Shown here: positions 1 to 11,335 of the stretch, piece by piece
Layout: each line of letters begins with the position of its first letter
How positions within the stretch are numbered: the first letter of the stretch is position 1
Made by a program: the position numbers and the translations under genes
Notes under the pieces: generated by a model
The model's database searches: none
Seen by the model: only the letters and a program-made list of their open reading frames with translations
What the model was told of the DNA's origin: nothing
Origin: Lojkania enalia
Lineage: Eukaryota > Ascomycota > Dothideomycetes > Pleosporales
DNA length: 64,000 nucleotides
Assembly (NCBI GenBank): GCA_010094045.1
Contig: ML986608.1
Span: 282,815 to 346,814, forward strand
Reading direction: 5' to 3'

Positions 1-2
1 TC

Positions 3-359
3 AAGGATCGGAAAGAGCGGAAGCGTTTGGCCGAAAAGAAGCGATTACTGGAAAAAGCTAGGATGAAGGGTCGAAAGGGCAAGAAGGCTAGCAAGAAAGC
101 ACAAAACAATGCGAGCAATGCACAACAGAATCAAAACCCCACCGCAGGTGGCTACGATCAGCGTACCGATGATGGTCCTCTCGATGGGCAAGAAGAGGAG
201 TACTACGACGAGTACGACGAGGTTCCGCCCCAGGCTCCTACCACAGGCAAGACTTGCGATCACCCTGGCTGTCACCATCACCATCCAGCCCCGAGGTCGC
301 AAGCCCAAGCACCTGGCGATCCCTATGGGGGTAGTAAAGCCGTGGCCAACGGTGCATAA
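3..359 (+). CDS. C-terminal part of an unknown Lys/Arg-rich and acidic protein (5' truncated)
   Basis: The frame is already open at the window edge and ends with TAA at 357-359, so only the last 118 residues are visible. The segment starts with a highly basic, probably helical stretch of Lys/Arg/Glu. It continues through an Asn/Gln-rich linker, an acidic Glu/Asp/Tyr patch and a short Cys-His cluster of the form CDHPGCHHHHP, and ends in a Gly/Ala tail. No catalytic domain is visible. The Cys/His cluster could bind metal, but that is inference. The true start lies upstream of the window; a TTG at 27 is not an initiator. I do not recognise the family. Confidence 0.6.
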   Translation, partial: KDRKERKRLAEKKRLLEKARMKGRKGKKASKKAQNNASNAQQNQNPTAGGYDQRTDDGPLDGQEEEYYDEYDEVPPQAPTTGKTCDHPGCHHHHPAPRSQAQAPGDPYGGSKAVANGA

Positions 360-1733
360 CTTGCGGACATGACGGGGTGGGCCGTCCATGTTCTTGCGTT
401 GTTTTTGGTTTTATTTCTTAGCTTTTGCATTACCGAGGTCTTCCAGATGTTTCATCCAGTTCGACAATTGGCTTCATGCACACTCGCTACCGTTCGGTCC
501 TACGGCATTTAATGTTAGCACGTCCTCGGCCCGACTGGCGAAGTATGTTGGATACAATTTCTCTCCCATCCTCATACGCCTAGATTTGATTCATCTGGAG
601 CGCCTTAACCCCTTTGCTTTGTCCCGAATTCACGGCCATTGCCAGCGTCCTGCATTCTATCAGTCATCCCCAGCATTTCCTGGAGCCCATTCTTCTCAGT
701 CGTTTCCGAACTACCATTCTACCCATCAAGTAAATAATACACCGCATAATCAAACCACCTTTTCATGTCGCGAGACATTGAGCAACCCCACTCTAAATCC
801 GAAGTTGAAAGCGAAGTCGAGAGGAAGTCTAGAAGATCGAGGTAGGGTAGCCGAAGATCGTGCGAGCGGGATCCTCACGTCTAAACGTCACTGTGCAAAC
901 CATCTGTCGCTTATAGCGAGTCGCGGCCTATACATAGCACCAACGAATTGACATATGTTCCCTCAACTTCAAGTTTGTGACGTCTTATGGCTGTTCTAAG
1001 GTACTCTGTGATACCTTATATTTTTATGTAATCTGGCGCCTTTGTCCAACTTCAGTGCTGTGTCCATCACTTTTGCCTTCTCAATTTATCGAATCCAGCA
1101 AAATCTTACTATTCCCAATGCCTTAAGGTCTAGTATATATTTTGCTCTTACCCTTTGAACCCAGGCATTCTTGTTCAGTATCAACAAGTTTGATACTTCA
1201 TGTGACTAGCCCTCAAGAAATATAGTATTAACAGCAATCAGCTCTTCAATGGACAGAACATGTTGGCCGATTTCCTACCCTCATCTATATACTCTCAAGC
1301 CAATCACATTAACTGAGTATACTACTCAGCAAATCATTCCATATCATGATTCCTCGAAATTGTCTGTGCTTTAACCAAAATTAAACAAAGTTACTGAACT
1401 GTTTCACAATATCTTTGTCTAGGAGGATTCTTCACATGTACATTGTATATATCAAAGTTCAGACCTTGTCCTCAAATTGGCTCTCTCGCGATTTCACAAT
1501 GCCCATATCCATTATCCGAGTTCCATGCATTGTGAAATTGCCAGGCATACATAAATATGTTTTCTTGCAACGTCCATCCCGGGTTCGTCCAGCCAACCAA
1601 CCCCCCAAATTAACATGTACTAGACTCAGGCAGTCCGCCGACTTCACAGGAGATACGAAGCCCTTTCCCTAAACCAAAATCATAGCACCAACTAACAAGG
1701 TTAGTATCATTGTATCTCGTAGGCGAAGTCAGC
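360..1733. other. Intergenic / 3' UTR, no supported gene
   Basis: This stretch is pyrimidine-rich and AT-rich. It probably contains the 3' UTR of the truncated gene and the promoter of the next one. A 187-codon open frame at 388-951 has no recognisable domain and a composition unlike its neighbours, so I do not call it. Confidence 0.5.
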
Positions 1734-3283
1734 ATGTGTCGCTTCACCTGCCTCACCTACACATGTGGCCACTCTGCCCTACTCACTGGCCCGGAAGACG
1801 TCTCGTACTGCTACTCAGCCCATTTATTCGTAAAATTGATCGCCGCTGTTCCAGCTACCTGTCATCCTCTACCATCAGATATCTATAACGATAGCATGAT
1901 CGCGTACCAAGACTCCCGAGAGACAGACTGCGATGCCTGCATCTTCTCTCGGGAAAAGAAAATCCGTAGGGTAAGAATCTTAGAAGCGATGATAGAGACG
2001 AACACAAAAGTGAGCGAAGATGTTGTCGACGCCTTTGAGCGAAAAGAGGATCATCAGTCAATTATCCATCGATTAAGCAGCGAGTGGCTTCGGAGGAAAT
2101 TTGCTCTTCCGGGTCTGAAAAAGTATGGTCAATTGTTCCTGGACGACTTTAAGCAGGCCAAGGAGATGGTTCCGTATTTAATGGCTTGTATAGCGTGGAA
2201 TATGGAGGATAGGCATTTTGACCGTGCGGTCGAGTTTGTAGCTACTTTGGAGCGAAATGCACGGAGGAAGCTGCAGCTATTTTATATCCTTGCCGCTCAC
2301 TCGTATCAGAGTGTTGCCAGTGATCCTGTTATTGATAATGCAGCGGAGAAGTTAAGACGTATGGTTGAGGAGCCATGTATCCGATGGGATTCAGAGTCTA
2401 CCAACTCGGAAGACTCTTGGGTCTCGACGAGTGATGATCGCACTCCTAGATCTTGGCTAAGGGATGAGCTCGATGCTGAGATTGATCAACAGAGTGAGAT
2501 CTCTCCTCTATCTAGCAACGAAACTAAGCCTGGCAGGGAGAAGGACTCTATGGGCATTAATGAGCCGAAGCCTAACTTGCCTTTCGCAACTCCCGCTCGG
2601 AAGCGTGAACGCCCGAATCTCAGCATTGAGATCCACACTCCTCCTACTTGGATGCGCAAACATCTCCCTCAGCTTGCCAAGGCTAGTGATTTGCCTACTC
2701 CTTATCCTGAGTTGCTTTGTATGGATCTATCATCCCCTGAAAAAGGTGAGATCAAAGGGTCTGAGGAAGAGGATGACGAATTCTGGTCTGAGTTTGAATC
2801 TGAATCCAACAAGGAGTATCAAGATTCAGCAATGGTATAGCGTGAAGAGAGCGACAAGCTTGAGGAGGGTGAGATCCGTGAGGAACAGGATTCTTCATGT
2901 CCCATCTATGACTCCCACTCTCACTGCCCCATTGTACAGATTACTCATGCTTTGAAGGCTAGGAGCATACTTGCTCAAACACCTCTCAACACTCTAAGTC
3001 CCAGAGTGACAAAAAGGCCATTGAGGACAAGGAGAAAGAGTCCTCCCAAATCAATGAAAATTATAAGATCTTTACTCGGCAAGCTTTAAACTCGCGCCTA
3101 ATGCAATTACGGGAAGCTAAGTCGCATCTTTCATATCGTGTTCGCTGCTTGCTAGACGCTACTCTGCTGCCTGTCCCTCATTCAGCTTCCACGACTGAGA
3201 AGCGCTCTGCGGAGGAGTTTGAGAAGGATTTTATCATTCTTATGGATGAGTTTGAAGATTTTGAGCAGGAAAGGATTTATTAG
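1734..3283 (+). CDS. Hypothetical protein with N-terminal Cys motif; probably spliced near the 3' end
   Basis: The first in-frame ATG is at 1734; the open frame runs further upstream only to a TTG. Exon 1 (1734-2834, 367 codons) begins with a cysteine cluster (CRFTCLTYTCGH, later a C-x2-C in DCDAC). A helical middle with many charged residues and a Ser/Glu/Asp-rich tail follow. In the simplest reading the frame stops at TAG 2838-2840, but a coherent acidic, charged frame continues in another phase to TAG at 3281-3283. An intron 2835-2962 (donor GTATAG, acceptor CTAG, phase 0) joins the two and gives about 473 residues; an acceptor at 2998 also works. Alternatively the gene is broken by a stop and a frameshift, because the original frame stays open past the TAG. 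No known domain is seen. It is likely a lineage-specific fungal protein. Confidence 0.55.
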
Positions 3284-4503
3284 CAAAAACGGCCAGAAAT
3301 GAGAAATCGTAACGATTCTTAAAGTTGCAGGAATTCTCACTAGACGCGATGGAGTTTGCTGGTTTAGGGTTTTTGTGGTGCGCTGCTGTGGAATGTTTTT
3401 GTAATTGAGAGGTAATATTTTATTTTCTTGTCATCATTAGAATATATCCGATTCATTTGCGTTAATTTGAAGACTTTTTTTGGCATGCTTGTGCGATTAG
3501 GAAGTTGACAAGAACATATCGTGGCGGGAGTGATGACCATCCGTTAGTATGCGCATTGGATCTGTTCCGAATATAAAAGGGAATTGGAATAAATCGACAT
3601 CCTCCCCCTGTAGCTGATTTATTTAATACTTTCAGCTATAATATCATCTCGTGTTTCCTTTTCGAACTTTTATTGCAATGAACTTCTGCGTCTTGGATTG
3701 AAGTATGCTATGCGCCAACTAGGTCTAGAAAGGAAGCTCTAGTGAAAGGGTGGTAGATCATTGGAAATTGCTTCTTTTTTTTTTTAAAAAAAAAAAAAAA
3801 TTTTCCTGAAGCATTTCCATCTGTAACAAAATCGAAACCCCTGATCCTCGTACTTATTACTCCGATTGTCGTGACTGCTTTCTATTGATTAAAAAGCCAA
3901 CTACTAAAAATTTTGAAAGCTGTCCTAACTGACTCTGTCAATGCTTGCGAGTGACCAACCATATATTATAAAATATTCTCGATTGAATACTAATTCTTTT
4001 AATATGGGAGCTAAGACTATCACTAGTCCAAGGCGCTGGCATAAATTAAATTTTTCTTTAGTTCTAGGAGTCCACAAATAAGAAACTTCGATTTTGATGT
4101 TACTATTTGTATCGGGCGGTCTTTAAATATCAGTGTGGTAAATAATTCCCTCAGGGGACTACATTAATTCTGGCACACGATAGCTACGGTGACAATTACG
4201 TGTTGTCTAGTTGCTATGGCATTGACGAGATTTTGGATCAATTTTTAAGAACTAAGAAATAGATAAGTGATATGAAGATGATATGAATCTGGAGTAGGAA
4301 CGTGACCCATTTATGATTAATTAAAGCATTTAATTCCTTATTTTATGTATATTTCCCGACCGAAATTTGACAAGACGCAAGCCGAAGAGCGATTAAATAA
4401 CGGCGGCAACACCTGAAAGGGGAACTTTATCATTATGTCATGAGGCCAGTAGGCGGTATCATATATTTGCGCAATTTTGTCGAACTTAATAAACTCTGCT
4501 CTT
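3284..4503. other. Intergenic, AT-rich, no gene seen
   Basis: AT-rich spacer between two genes that converge here (+ gene ends at 3283, - gene ends at 4504). It contains a homopolymer palindrome at 3775-3804 and no open frame with coding character. Confidence 0.6.
3775..3804. repeat. T11-A15-T4 homopolymer palindrome
   Basis: A run of 11 T is followed directly by 15 A and then 4 T, giving a self-complementary tract. It lies between convergent genes. Confidence 0.85.
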
Positions 4504-6779
4504 CTAATCCTCCGAGCCCAGAGCCCTCTTCTTTGCACTTCCAATACCAGCGCCAACTGGACAGTCGGGCACATTCTCTTGCCATGCAATCTTCGCATAC
4601 GCTGGCAGGTAGCTATTTGATGTGAAGGTCTTGGGCAAGTAATAAATCACTTCGTCTTCGCTGTATGCACCACCCACATCCGGTTGGTTCAGCGCATCAA
4701 CGACGTAACTAGCAATGAAATCTAAGAACACCAGATCAACCTTTTCAGGCATTAAGCCATCCGTTGGGAATGATGCATTGGCTTGCAAGTCGTTTGGTTG
4801 ATGATAGTTAGGTATAAGGGAATGAATGGTATCGTCACCGTCGGTGCCGAAGTCATCAGTCGTCGTGTACCCGGGCGAAGGTGATGTTGACTGGCGGCGA
4901 ATGAGACGACCAGAGGGGTAGGACCTCCTATTCAGGCCCTCGTACGAGTGAGTCAGAGGTGGGTCGATGCAAATGTCCCTATCTGCGAGGATGGGTAAGA
5001 AATTGAAATCAGAGGTTGACAAATCGCGCTTCTTTTTCTGGAATGGTCCTGCGTTGAGTATGTCTAGGACTTTTGAAGCTTGATCGTATGGAACATCAGG
5101 TAAAAATTGGAACGCATCAGCGAATGGAGATACTATGAACGAGTCATCGTACGTGAATGGACCTTTGGCGAGATCAAAACGAATGCTACCAGTGTTTATG
5201 ATGATGAGCCGAGGAATATCCTTTCTGGTATCGTTGACAACGACAGTGGCCAGTGCTGTCTGTAGTAGCTGGAAGATGTTCCCGTCCGCAAGGAAAGGCT
5301 TGCAGAACTGGCAGTACGTTTCCGGTGCGCATCCATACAAGTCAGTAAGGTTGAGCTTTTCGCGCTCTAAAGTTATTTCAGAGGTCACGGAGACACCTTG
5401 TGCGGTGTCATATGAGGTATATCGTTGACTTCCTTTCGCATGATAAGAGAATGTTAGACGGTTCCAGTCCAAGTAGCGTCTGGCATAACGGGGACCTGAT
5501 GAAGTTGTTGACATGGAGAGCCGTGCACTTTCTGTGGTGGTCCCAGTGCTGGTAGGAGGAATAGCGCGGCGAGTAGGATGTGGGACACCTTTGGGATTGT
5601 GTTTAGCCTTACAGGTCGATGATTTGATACCGGACATTGCGAGCCAGCCAAGTGTTTCGCAATATCTCCCTGGGATACGTCAGATCTTAGATCCCCGATT
5701 TTATTTTGAAGTCAGCCACCAATACTTGCCTGATTCAAGTCCGGTTGCCTTATTGTCATAGACTACAAAGTCGCGAATATGGGTATGGCCGCCGAAGCCC
5801 TGAATAGGTACATTAGGCCTCTGCTTCCTAATAGCATTGAAGAGAGTGCCGAACGTGCTGGTTGTCACATTTGTTCGCACAGGGTTGTGTCCGATGACAA
5901 CGAAGAGATCAATCGGCTTTGGATAGTTCACAGTTTCTAGGAACCATGGTTCCTGTACAAGCGATGCCGCTTTAATGACTTTCGAGACGTTCGAATTCCC
6001 AGTAAAATCAAACAAGACACCAAAGGCCATGATTCGAAGACCTATCAATCCTAAGTAGAAGTGACTCAGAATCGGTAATATGGTTACCTTGCTCCGTAGT
6101 GAAGTAGCGGTATTTTGCTCCAACATACTCAAACTCGCCCGTAGCTGGATTGATGATCTGGACATTACTGGTAAGATACCTGTCGCCATACACTTTGGAG
6201 AAGTTGCTAAACGTCTCATAGGCGACTTCGGTGACATATAGTTCATGATTTCCAATGCTAAGCAGGTCGTAGTCTATGTTTTCAAATATAGCATTAGAGA
6301 CGTTGCCGTTTGGCTCGGTGGCATCGCTAAGACCAGCGCCGTCATGCAAATCCTTCATTTGTCAGTGTTTCCTCGATGCGTTGCACTACGTGTGCAATGT
6401 TCATTTCTGATAGGTGATAAATAAAATAATGCATACATACCCCTGTATCAACGAGCAGAAGATCTACTCGCAATTTGCGAGCTTTGGCCTTCATATGTTT
6501 AGTGAAGCTCACATAGTCCCCCCAATCCGCACCATAGTTCTGTTCTTTGATGTGTCCCTCGAGCCATCCATGCGTATCTGTGGTGTGTAGAAAGTTGATT
6601 TGTCCCCATTCGAGAGGTCCTCTAGGTCCAGTGGTGGCATCCTGGGCATCAGGCTGCATTCGGCGGACATTGCGCGTCAGCACAACATCGTTTTGCGGGC
6701 CGTAACACCTATGATCTCCTTCGCAACCAAGAGCAGATGCGTAACTTGCTGCGGCGGCTACAAAGCGTGAGAATCGCAT
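4504..6779 (-). CDS. Secreted metallophosphoesterase / 5'-nucleotidase-like protein of the YHR202W family
   Basis: Four exons: 6779-6441, 6352-6088, 6041-5730 and 5669-4504. They sum to 2082 nt (693 aa). The first about 20 residues look like a signal peptide. Metallophosphoesterase (calcineurin-like) motifs appear in order: [10 protein letters not shown] with metal ligands, LLLVDTG joined across intron 1 to [19 protein letters not shown], and [10 protein letters not shown]-terminal 5'-nucleotidase-like domain follows, with [18 protein letters not shown] resembling the substrate-binding part. This order matches the yeast YHR202W family. The likely role is hydrolysis of phosphate esters or nucleotides outside the cell or in the vacuole; the substrate is inferred. 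Intron 3 (5729-5670) has a GC donor (GCAAGT) and CAG acceptor; no GT donor keeps the [13 protein letters not shown] continuation. Intron 2 is only 46 nt. Confidence 0.9.
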
Positions 6780-8007
6780 GGTGGATTTTGTGATGAATGG
6801 ATGGCAGACGAAGAGGCAATGCAGACCTAGCGTAGCTTTTTAAAAAGACCGACACTACCCTAGAATGCAGGAACAAGGCAACTCAAGATAGATAAGCTGA
6901 CACAAGCCTTCAAGCGATCTCGGCGCCGCTGATGCAAAAGCTTAAGGCCAATAGAGCACCTTCCTAATCCGTGCGCACGTGCCCGTTAGTGAAATGGGTG
7001 GATTTACCAAAACTGGGATAGGCGTCGGAGAATTGCGATCCCAAACATCTCTTGTACTTGCTTCAAAGCTGCATAGAACGGCTAGCAAACCATAAACCCA
7101 TATCCCGGGAGAAGAATATTTGACGTAATATTTGATTTTCTAATGGTCCCCCGAGATGCACAGATAGACAGTGTGAAATGATAGACTCGCTAGGGTCAAA
7201 GTAGCATGCAATAGCATACCCGAAATCCCGGATAACGGAATGTTGGTGAATCTCAGGAGCTCGCCAACACCCTTCAAAGAAATTTACCCCAGGTCCTAGT
7301 TATGCATATTCTTCATGTCGCTGAGACAAAATGCTTCAACAGATAGCGACTGTTTCGCTCCCCACTGATATTTATCTCATGCCTCTTTTGAATCAAGCAG
7401 CTATGGAATCCCTAAGTTGACTAAAAACTTGCGGTAGTACTTATTAGCGAATATTTAGGTTGTTTAATGAATACTAGGTTTGTCTATTTAGTGTACACTT
7501 GGGTTCTCTTTACCCAATAGCTCTGTGCAATGATTCATTGAGCGTTAAATATAGTTGAACTCAGAAGGGGAGAATGAGCAGAGCAGAAAATTATGCAGAT
7601 CAAATCCCCCCTTGGTATTCTTCGAGTTGGACGCTGCCTATCTAAACTATGGTACAGCCATCTCGAGTCGTTACGGTGGACTGTGGATCGTTAGGACACG
7701 ACTATTAAACTGTTGAATTTTGAGGATTCCCCCCTTTAATAACATAAAAGCGACAAAATTTTACAGACATTTTATTGCAGAAAGCTTGCGTTGCTAATAA
7801 CCAAGTTAAGAGGCAATCTGACGTCGAGAGTGCAATGGTCAAAATCGCAACGCTATCATTTCTCACTCTTTAGCGGGGTTCTCCTCACCCACCCAAAATC
7901 CCAATGATGATTAATAATACTAGATTAACTGTATCGAATATGTCCACGAGGCACTCGATAACAGTGACTACAGGGACATTAGCTTTTGCTCACCACATTA
8001 ATAAACC
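6780..8007. other. Promoter side of the metallophosphoesterase; no gene seen
   Basis: Non-coding on both strands as far as I can read. The first about 100 bases upstream of 6779 probably hold the promoter of the minus-strand gene. Confidence 0.5.
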
Positions 8008-8344
8008 TTAAAATATAACTCTGAGATACTTTACGCGGCCACCGAAGGCTGTCATGCCCATCTTGTTGTGGAGCTGTCATCTCAGGAGCTCGCCGCATCT
8101 TAAATTTCTGAAGGTCGTAGCACCATTGACCGCAAGAGTTCTCCACTTCGACCTGAAGTCGGAGCTGTAAGCCAACTTCCAGTTTTTGAAGTCAACCTCA
8201 CAGTAGTGCAGGAATACCTATCTTCATCTTCTCATGATTCTGCCGGTCCACAACTTTAAAAGGACATACAGTAACTGGCTCACCTATATCCTCTCCCGTC
8301 GAACCATACTTGAATCTGCACAACCAGATATACCAAGGAGCCAT
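8008..8344 (-). pseudogene. Small decayed gene, unknown family
   Basis: An ATG at 8344 opens a 48-codon frame (MAPWYIWLCRF...). Protein-like sequence then continues in a second frame with motifs such as DFKNWKLAYSSDFRSKWRT and TAFGGRVKYLRVIF before a final TAA at 8008. Between them are a frame change near 8215 and one in-frame TGA, near 8077. No GT-AG pair of normal length that I tried restores one frame. I therefore read it as a degraded gene of roughly 110 codons; an unrecognised intron is possible. The family is unknown. The pieces are too short to be prominent as ORFs. Confidence 0.35.
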
Positions 8345-9380
8345 TCTTTACGCGCCAAGGAGGGCGCTTGCCCTTACTGAGAACGAATCCATGAGTTCAG
8401 CGAATTTCTAGAGGGTGTTCTTCAGCTTTTAAGGTTAACGAGGTTCGTGAGATAGGCGAGAAGAAGGTAATAGAATTGTCGACGAAGCAGTCGAGATATG
8501 GTATAGGATAAGAAGGCCCAAGAAAGGTCTTGTGAAGAAGTAGCTTGGGTACGATAGGGAACAAAAGACTGACGGATGCGGGAAGTTCTAGAATATATTT
8601 GTATTTGGAATGGCTTGTGTAGCCTGAGACTCGATTATTTATGACAAGTGTGTCTTGCCTTGGCGACAGGATTGCTCTGGACTGTCCATGCTATGATATT
8701 CTAGTCTCCATGGAGAGACAAGGTATGCTTCATACAGTCCTAGGCGACACCTTTCCTGTGGAGAAGAAAAATGCGTATTGTAATATGCTGATGGATTTCA
8801 CCAAAGAATTATCGCCTCGTAAATTTTTAAGAAAATTGTAGTATTAAGTTTTGCAAGAAAAGCTCTAACAGTAACCTAATTATGTATTTGGAGGGCTCAG
8901 TTACAAACAAACTGGCTTTTACATGAGGTTGAGAAGAAGAAGAAGCGAGAATGGTGTACTTAAAGATATTTGATCTGGATTGGGGCGGTGGGACCTGCGA
9001 ATGCAGTATTGTCCGACTGAAGCGCTGAGTTCCCCGTTTTGATCCATGAGTGTCGTTCAGCGCTATGAGCATATCATCAAAGCACGAAGACATCGATATT
9101 TGCGAAGTGGGGGGCTCTGCTTGTAGTCAATAACGGTTGTCATGATAGGGCGTAGAGAGCGTGCGTACAATAATATCCACTTATTGTGAGGTGTGATATT
9201 TACCGATAACAAGGACCAAAATTTTGGAGGCGGGTGCGAGGTTCAATCTCGAAAGAAATGCCGTAAAAGGATATAACATGTAGCACTATAATAGAATGAA
9301 GCAGAGGCAACATATGTGTCATAGTTGAAAAGCATTTAGAGTAAGATTTTTGTAGTGACACCGTAGCAGGTTATTTCGTA
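8345..9380. other. Intergenic, no supported gene
   Basis: Contains a purine-rich tract at about 8440-8610 and two short open frames (8641-8841 + and 8827-9093 -) that overlap each other and lack recognisable domains. Confidence 0.5.
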
Positions 9381-10574
9381 TTAGCCCTCATCAACATCAA
9401 TATCAAGCTTCTTAATTCCCTTAACTAGCTCTTTTTCTCTGCCACTAGTTAATCTCCCCTTACTAGGCACGAATGCAATACCCTCACAGCTTCCATCCTC
9501 TTCAAATTGTACCCCCAAAACCTCATTGACGACCCAGTGTGCTGTTTGTGTGTGCAAGCTAGGCCGCACCAACTCTCCTTTTTTGCATCCGCCATCAACT
9601 ACGCTCTTACCTTTCGCAAGAGCCTGATAAATGACTAGCTGGTCCCTCAAATACCCATCAACGCAACCCCCATGCTCGATCTCCGAGATTAAGTCATTCA
9701 TGACCTTCTTGACTAGAGATGAGATAATATAATCAATTTTGCCAGCCCGAAACCCATGGTCGTAAAGCCAGTCTCGTCCAAGTTTCATGCCAGTCGTAGT
9801 TGTGGCGACAAGCAGGAGATAGAACCGTTTGTCATGGTGTGAATCCTCAAATTCAACCTCGATTTCTGGATTATGGTTTGTGTCGAAGAGTGCTTCCCGC
9901 CGCTTGGAAAACATGACTTGCAGCTCTTTGCGAAGGTGCGACTCGCAAGCTTTCGGGGCGAGGGCTATTGCTTTAATACTATGGATATCGCCACGTTCAT
10001 CAAACCGGAAAGCTGGTAGGCTTGCTTGTAAAGGTGTAATGTTGTAAGTGGCGCTTCCCAGTCTTGCAGATCCTGTAGACCAGCCTCGTGAGTGTAGCTG
10101 AGATTCCACAGCCATGCCGATCTTTGAGAGCATGGGCAAGAGGACTTCAGAGGCATAGTCATAGGATGGTGAGTTCGAGACGTTCGTCCCTCCTGTGATG
10201 CAAATTCGCACCGGCTCTTCTGTCCAAGAGAATAGGATATAAGGAAGAATCGCTTGGAGCACAAGATTGATGCTGCCAGGCGTACTTTGCGATATGTGGG
10301 CATTAGTAGGATATTCTCGATTCTTTTTGTGAGGAGCAAAGGTAATCTCTTTACTCTTTAGGCCAGCACCGCTAAGCTTTGCGTTCGATGCCTTTCCGAG
10401 CCATTGAACGGAAGTCAGATGCTGCGCCTTTAGTCCTCCACCTCCGGATCGCTTGCCGCGGATGTTCGTGATGTGGATGGGAATTTTGGTAAGGCTGGAG
10501 AGGCCGATGGCAATGCGGAGAAGCTGCCCTCCGCCTTCTAATGTCGTACCTTCGAGATGGATAGGTTTGGTCAT
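9381..10574 (-). CDS. rtcA: RNA 3'-terminal phosphate cyclase
   Basis: Single-exon frame of 397 codons from ATG 10574. The N-terminus carries the family's EGGGQLLR-type start (LEGTTLEGGGQLLRIAIGLS), then RGKRSGGGGLKAQHL, as in RtcA/RTCA enzymes that convert RNA 3'-phosphate to 2',3'-cyclic phosphate with ATP through a covalent AMP-histidine. The candidate nucleophile is His341 in PSLHTQTAHW. The usual signature loop RGxxPxGGG is replaced here by RGWSTGSARLGS, although the flanking Arg-Gly remains. Length is slightly above the usual 340-370. It is probably nuclear and involved in RNA end healing. It is transcribed away from the MDL1-like gene, with 761 bp between their starts. Confidence 0.9.
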   Translation of the reverse strand: MTKPIHLEGTTLEGGGQLLRIAIGLSSLTKIPIHITNIRGKRSGGGGLKAQHLTSVQWLGKASNAKLSGAGLKSKEITFAPHKKNREYPTNAHISQSTPGSINLVLQAILPYILFSWTEEPVRICITGGTNVSNSPSYDYASEVLLPMLSKIGMAVESQLHSRGWSTGSARLGSATYNITPLQASLPAFRFDERGDIHSIKAIALAPKACESHLRKELQVMFSKRREALFDTNHNPEIEVEFEDSHHDKRFYLLLVATTTTGMKLGRDWLYDHGFRAGKIDYIISSLVKKVMNDLISEIEHGGCVDGYLRDQLVIYQALAKGKSVVDGGCKKGELVRPSLHTQTAHWVVNEVLGVQFEEDGSCEGIAFVPSKGRLTSGREKELVKGIKKLDIDVDEG

Positions 10575-11335
10575 GAGAGGAAATACAACGGGGCTTTAAA
10601 TGGTTCGTCCCTCTTGCGCTTGATTTCAGTTTCCGAGTAACAATTCCAGACAAAGGTTGAGCTGTATTAAGGCCAACAATGTTTAAGATAAGATATGGGA
10701 TGACGGTGTGCAAATACCTAAACTGAATCAACTATGGACATGATGCAGCATGAGTCTTCGCCTGTAGCAAGTCTGCGTCAATGAAACAGTCATACCTATC
10801 TTGCAGCTGTGGCTGTGCTTTGCATATGGCTGCCTGAAACCGAATTGCCAATCATAACGGATGGGCTTGTTTATAAAATGCGGGTGATGCACTCAAACTG
10901 GGGGCTGAAAAGCGTCGGGAGGTCGTGCTCTATAGGACTCTCGTGCTCTTGCGTATAGTTATCGGGTATTGAACCTGGGAGTAACTAAGCCCGGAGGTGG
11001 CGCTCGCCCGACATTTACACGAAAGTATCCAAAACGCCATCGACGCTCAGCTTTTGGGTTCATCGAGGCGACGATAACGCTGCGATGAAAGTCTGCAATG
11101 CACTGGGGACCGGCACGTGCTCGGCGCCGAATGCCGGCTCGATAGTTTCGTCATGCACCGACGCCGAACAAACTTTGGCCCTAAAGCTCCCCGAACATTC
11201 ACGCCCGGATTATTCCCATCACCCACGCCCTTATAGCTCCTGCAAATATGTCACGTATTCTGACACATTTCCAGATAATCTCTAGTAATTGCCGGTAGAC
11301 CGCAGAGCGTCTGCCACATTGCCCCGCGCAACGCC
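10575..11335. promoter_or_regulatory. Shared upstream region of rtcA (-) and the MDL1-like gene (+)
   Basis: The two genes start at 10574 (-) and 11336 (+), so this 761-bp stretch must carry both promoters. It becomes GC-rich towards 11336. A 66-codon open frame at 11085-11285 has no recognisable content. No canonical TATA box is obvious. Confidence 0.5.

Noticed and set aside
388..951. 187-codon plus frame after the first gene
   Set aside because: Composition is Ser/His/Asn-rich without any motif, and it begins 29 bp after the stop of the upstream gene; more likely 3' UTR.
9228..9260. tRNA-like B-box GGTTCAATCTC
   Set aside because: No matching A-box, acceptor stem or anticodon arm could be drawn around it.
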